Shown here piece after piece: positions 61,165 through 64,000 of a stretch of 64,000 nucleotides of DNA. Made by a program: the position numbers and the translations under genes. The stretch lies in assembly GCF_000021545.1 (NCBI RefSeq), contig NC_012438.1, positions 680,003 to 744,002 of the forward strand. The letters run 5' to 3'. The notes under the pieces were generated by a model. It was not told the DNA's origin. It saw only the letters and a program-made list of their open reading frames with translations, and searched no databases. The stretch comes from Sulfurihydrogenibium azorense Az-Fu1. Its GTDB lineage: Bacteria; Aquificota; Aquificia; Aquificales; Hydrogenothermaceae. How positions within the stretch are numbered: position 1 is the first letter of the stretch; each line of letters starts with the position of its first letter.

Positions 61165-61797
61165 TTAAGTTCCAAATGTATTCAAATAACCTGATTTTTC
61201 CATCCACCCTGCAGGGAATGATGCTCCCCACCTACTACTCCCTATCCGTAAGGACTCAGGAGATACTTTGTAAAACAAATCAATCAACTTAAGCTTTACA
61301 GGATTGCAAAGCTTTATAAAGAAAGTTTTAAGATTTTCGTAAAACCTAAGTCTCAGGAGCTTGGCTCCTACTCTAATAATATTTACTGCTCCCACTAAAT
61401 CTGCGTGAAATACTTTATTTAAAACTTTATCTTTAAATATATCTCCATCCCTTTTTCCTTGACATACTTCTTTATTTTTTGTCTCTTTTACTTCAAATAT
61501 ATTAGCTAACGGTGATGTTTTAGATGTATAACTCTCATCAACCTCTATAACTTCCATTCCATACTCATAAGCTTTGTATTCTATTAACTTTATTAACCTT
61601 CTAAAAGGAATAGATACAAAATCTTGATTAGTTTTTTTTCCTAAGTCTATACCGTTTTTACTTTCAATTGCATTTTTTCCTATGTAGATGGTTTTATGTC
61701 CTGTTTCATGGAGTAAATCAACCAGTTTCCTTGCTATTTTGTGAAAGTTGTTATCAAGCCATCTCTTCCTGTGTGCGGATAAAATTTTTTTCTTCAA
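61165..61797 (-). pseudogene. Truncated TnpB of a different IS200/IS605 lineage
   Basis: The 210-residue frame equals the C-terminal half of a TnpB protein. IGKN, LGKKTNQDFVSIPF, EVDESYTSKTSPLANIF with the RuvC Glu and HADLVGAVNIIRVGAK with the last RuvC Asp are present, but the N-terminal half with the first RuvC Asp is missing. The frame starts at a TTG without a good site. It is not related in detail to the two elements at 26 and 44 kb. I regard it as a degraded insertion. No left end or tnpA is visible. Confidence 0.75.
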
Positions 61798-61869
61798 TTC
61801 AAGTTCAGTGATTTTTTTCTTGTGGTTTCATACGATTAAAGTAATCATTTGACTACATTTTGTCAAGAG

Positions 61870-61897
61870 TTGCTAAAAAATTTTAGTTATATAAAAT
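61870..61897 (+). promoter_or_regulatory. Promoter of the HDAC-like gene
   Basis: TTGCTA (61870-61875), 16 bases, TAAAAT (61892-61897), then AAGGAGGA at 61919-61926 before the ATG. Confidence 0.4.
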
Positions 61898-61933
61898 AGT
61901 TGAAGATAAAGTTTTAACAAGGAGGAAAGTTTA

Positions 61934-62854
61934 ATGAAAAGAGTAGGTTATATTTACGATGATATTTACTTAAAACACGATACAGGTATAGGTCATCCAG
62001 AATCACCCCAGAGATTGGTCTATATAAATAGATACCTAGAGCCTTTAAAAGATAAACTTGTCCATATCAGTCCAAGAAGGGCAACTGTAAAAGAGATAAC
62101 CCTGATACACGATACTTACTATCCTCAGGAGATTATGGATTTTTGCTCTGCAGGAGGAGGCTACTTAGACCCGGACACCCATGTAGGTATTCACTCTTAC
62201 GATGCAGCTGTTATGGCTGTTGGTGCAGGTTTACAAGCTGTAGATAAGATACTATCAAATGAGGTAGAAAGGGTTTTTTGTGCAGTTAGACCCCCAGGCC
62301 ACCACGCCGAAAAGGACAAAGCCATGGGATTTTGTATTTTTAACAATATAGCAATCACTGCAAGGTACGCTCAAAGTAAAGGTTTTAAAAAAGTTTTTAT
62401 AATAGATTTTGATGCTCACCATGGAAATGGAACCCAGAAAGCCTTTTACGATGATGATACAGTTTTTTACTTTTCAACCCATGAGTACCCCTTTTACCCG
62501 GGAACAGGCTCAAAAGATGAAAAAGGAGTAGGAAAAGGCTACGGCTACACTTACAACGTACCACTACCAGCAGGAACAGGAGATGATGTTTACTTACAAA
62601 TCTACCAAGAAGAACTACCACCTTTGGTAAAATCCTTTGATCCTGATATAATACTTGTATCAGCAGGATACGACCTACACGAAGATGACCCTCTTACATA
62701 CTTAGAAGTAAGTACAGAAGGTATAGGGAAAATTGTAGAAAGCATACTACAGCTAAAAGACGTGCCTTACATATTTATGTTAGAGGGTGGTTATAACTTA
62801 GATGCCATAGGAGAAAGTGTAAAACTTACAATAGAAAAGATGTTAGAGGTTTAG
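61934..62854 (+). CDS. Histone deacetylase-like (AcuC/acetylpolyamine hydrolase family) protein
   Basis: 306-residue zinc hydrolase. The start HDTGIGHPESPQRL, RPPGHHAEKDKAMGFC with the active-site His pair and DFDAHHGNGTQ with zinc-binding Asp/His are complete, and SAGYDLHEDDPL provides the last Asp. It would remove acetyl groups from small molecules or proteins. The murE start follows its stop directly. Confidence 0.92.
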   Translation: MKRVGYIYDDIYLKHDTGIGHPESPQRLVYINRYLEPLKDKLVHISPRRATVKEITLIHDTYYPQEIMDFCSAGGGYLDPDTHVGIHSYDAAVMAVGAGLQAVDKILSNEVERVFCAVRPPGHHAEKDKAMGFCIFNNIAITARYAQSKGFKKVFIIDFDAHHGNGTQKAFYDDDTVFYFSTHEYPFYPGTGSKDEKGVGKGYGYTYNVPLPAGTGDDVYLQIYQEELPPLVKSFDPDIILVSAGYDLHEDDPLTYLEVSTEGIGKIVESILQLKDVPYIFMLEGGYNLDAIGESVKLTIEKMLEV

Positions 62855-64000
62855 ATGAAAGAGCTTCAAGACTTACTTACAGGCGAGAAAGTAGTAAATT
62901 TAGGAAAAAGTCAAGTTGTAAAAGGTATAACAAATAACAGTAGTAAAGTACAAAAAGATTACGCCTTTTTTGCTATAAAAGGGAATTCTACAGATGGGCA
63001 TCACTTTATAGAAGACGCTATAACTAAAGGTGCAAGTACTGTTTTTATTCAAGATACATCAATCATTGATACATTGAAAAGAAAATATCCCTACATAAAT
63101 ATAGTCTTTTCAGAAAATACGAGAAAAAGTCTTGCTACAGCTTCAAACAAATTTTACAATGAACCTTCAAAGTACTTAAAAGTTATAGGCATTACTGGAA
63201 CAAACGGGAAAACTTCAGTCTCTAACCTACTTGCCCAGTACTACGAAAATGCAGGATACAAAGTAGGAGTAATAGGAACTATAAACTACCGTATAGGAGA
63301 TGAAATTTTATCGTCAGGGCACACAACCCCAGACCCTGTCCAATGGTTTGAAACCCTCAACCTTATGAAAGAAAAAGGGTGTGATGTAGTGGTTGCAGAA
63401 GTCTCTTCCCATGCAGCTCACCAGTTTAGAGTTTACTCAACCCTATTCCACGGAGGCATCTTTACAAACCTAACTCAAGACCACTTAGACTATCACGGAA
63501 CTATGGAAAACTACTTTTTAGCAAAAAGAGAGTTTTTCAACCAGATACAACTTTTCAACGATAAAGCTATAGCAAGTGTAAACATAGATGACCCTTACGG
63601 AAAAAGAATATACAACGACTTTAAAGAAAAGATAGACTTTATAACATACGGATTTGAGGGAGAATTTAAGATAAAAGACTACAACCTGTCCCTTTTTGAA
63701 ACACTGTTTAATATAGAATATAAAGGAAAGACTTTAAACTTTAAAACAAAACTCAGAGGACTGTTTAACGTTTACAACCTTTCAGCTTCTATATCTTTTT
63801 TAATCAAAGATGGATTTGATATAGACTTTCTAAAAGATAAGACTTTAGACCTAAAACCAATTAGAGGTAGGTTTGAGGTTGTAGAGGCAAAAGATTTTAT
63901 AGTTGTAATAGACTATGCCCATACACCAGATGCACTTGAAAATATTTTAAAATCTCTAAACCAGATAAAACAAAATAGAGTAATCACAGTCTTTGGAGCC
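62855..64000 (+). CDS. murE: UDP-MurNAc-tripeptide synthetase (5' part)
   Basis: Runs off the window; 382 codons are visible. Mur ligase features: N-terminal domain (GITNNSSKVQKDYAFFAIKG), the ATP loop GTNGKTSVSN, SSHAAHQFRV, the LTQDHLDYHGTMENYFLAK segment and GRFEVVEAKDFIVVIDYAHTPD. These identify MurE, which adds the third residue to the muropeptide. The ATG follows the HDAC-like stop without a gap. Confidence 0.92.
   Translation, partial: MKELQDLLTGEKVVNLGKSQVVKGITNNSSKVQKDYAFFAIKGNSTDGHHFIEDAITKGASTVFIQDTSIIDTLKRKYPYINIVFSENTRKSLATASNKFYNEPSKYLKVIGITGTNGKTSVSNLLAQYYENAGYKVGVIGTINYRIGDEILSSGHTTPDPVQWFETLNLMKEKGCDVVVAEVSSHAAHQFRVYSTLFHGGIFTNLTQDHLDYHGTMENYFLAKREFFNQIQLFNDKAIASVNIDDPYGKRIYNDFKEKIDFITYGFEGEFKIKDYNLSLFETLFNIEYKGKTLNFKTKLRGLFNVYNLSASISFLIKDGFDIDFLKDKTLDLKPIRGRFEVVEAKDFIVVIDYAHTPDALENILKSLNQIKQNRVITVFGA

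Overview
The window is a low-GC, gene-dense bacterial chromosome segment. Gene content suggests a hydrogen-oxidising thermophile of the Aquificota, most like Hydrogenothermaceae such as Sulfurihydrogenibium. This is an inference from two [NiFe] hydrogenases, AT-rich Lys/Glu-heavy genes, metE, arsenic and copper/silver handling genes and the lack of long spacers; no database search was run.

Layout. 1-13.8 kb is a hydrogenase locus on the + strand. It holds a soluble group-2-like small/large pair, hypC-hypD-hypE-hypA, a Tat-exported membrane-bound hydrogenase (small, large, cytochrome b), its maturation protease, a degenerate HypF-like protein and HypF. hypB is absent. 13.8-23.4 kb is housekeeping: cvpA-like, yqeY and rpsU; ilvE with two unknown genes; dnaA, a transaldolase-like gene, an M23 peptidase and leuA; a peroxiredoxin and tatA. 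23.4-30.9 kb has three tRNAs, metF, an IS982-like element, a TnpB-type element, leuC, a YgaP-like protein, ruvX, mltG and two tRNAs. 30.9-41 kb holds an IclR regulator, a dapE-like gene, pgsA, a cus-type efflux operon with an embedded NosL-like gene, a PAP2 protein and a PHP protein. 41-48.9 kb is a small Fur-family regulon: a TonB receptor, a membrane protein, the regulator, and metE, now separated from its operator/promoter by a second TnpB-type element. 48.9-64 kb holds an ars operon, a Tim44-like protein, an M16 peptidase, tRNA-Arg, a DedA protein, pyrB, argF, a gltD-like gene, a ccsA-like gene, pyrE, a nitrilase, der, a truncated TnpB, an HDAC-like protein and the start of murE.

The most notable points are these. 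(1) Two near-identical TnpB-related elements without tnpA sit exactly between the Shine-Dalgarno GAGG and the start codon of leuC and of metE. Each ends in CAGG, which partly rebuilds the ribosome binding site, and each has a GC-richer, highly structured 3' end that looks like a guide (omega) RNA. (2) A full-length HypF paralog keeps the four CxxC pairs at identical spacing but has lost the acylphosphatase catalytic residues. (3) The group-2-like large subunit stops exactly at the last metal-motif His, so it needs no maturation protease. (4) Both hydrogenase small subunits have Asn at the second proximal-cluster Cys. (5) Two hydrogenase/maturation promoters share a 14-bp palindrome. (6) An IS982-like element is bounded by perfect 33-bp direct repeats.

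The hydrogenase genes would work together as follows (family knowledge). HypC-D-E-F-A build and insert the NiFe(CN)2CO centre. The membrane enzyme is clipped by the protease, exported by Tat and passes electrons to its cytochrome b. The other pair stays in the cytoplasm.
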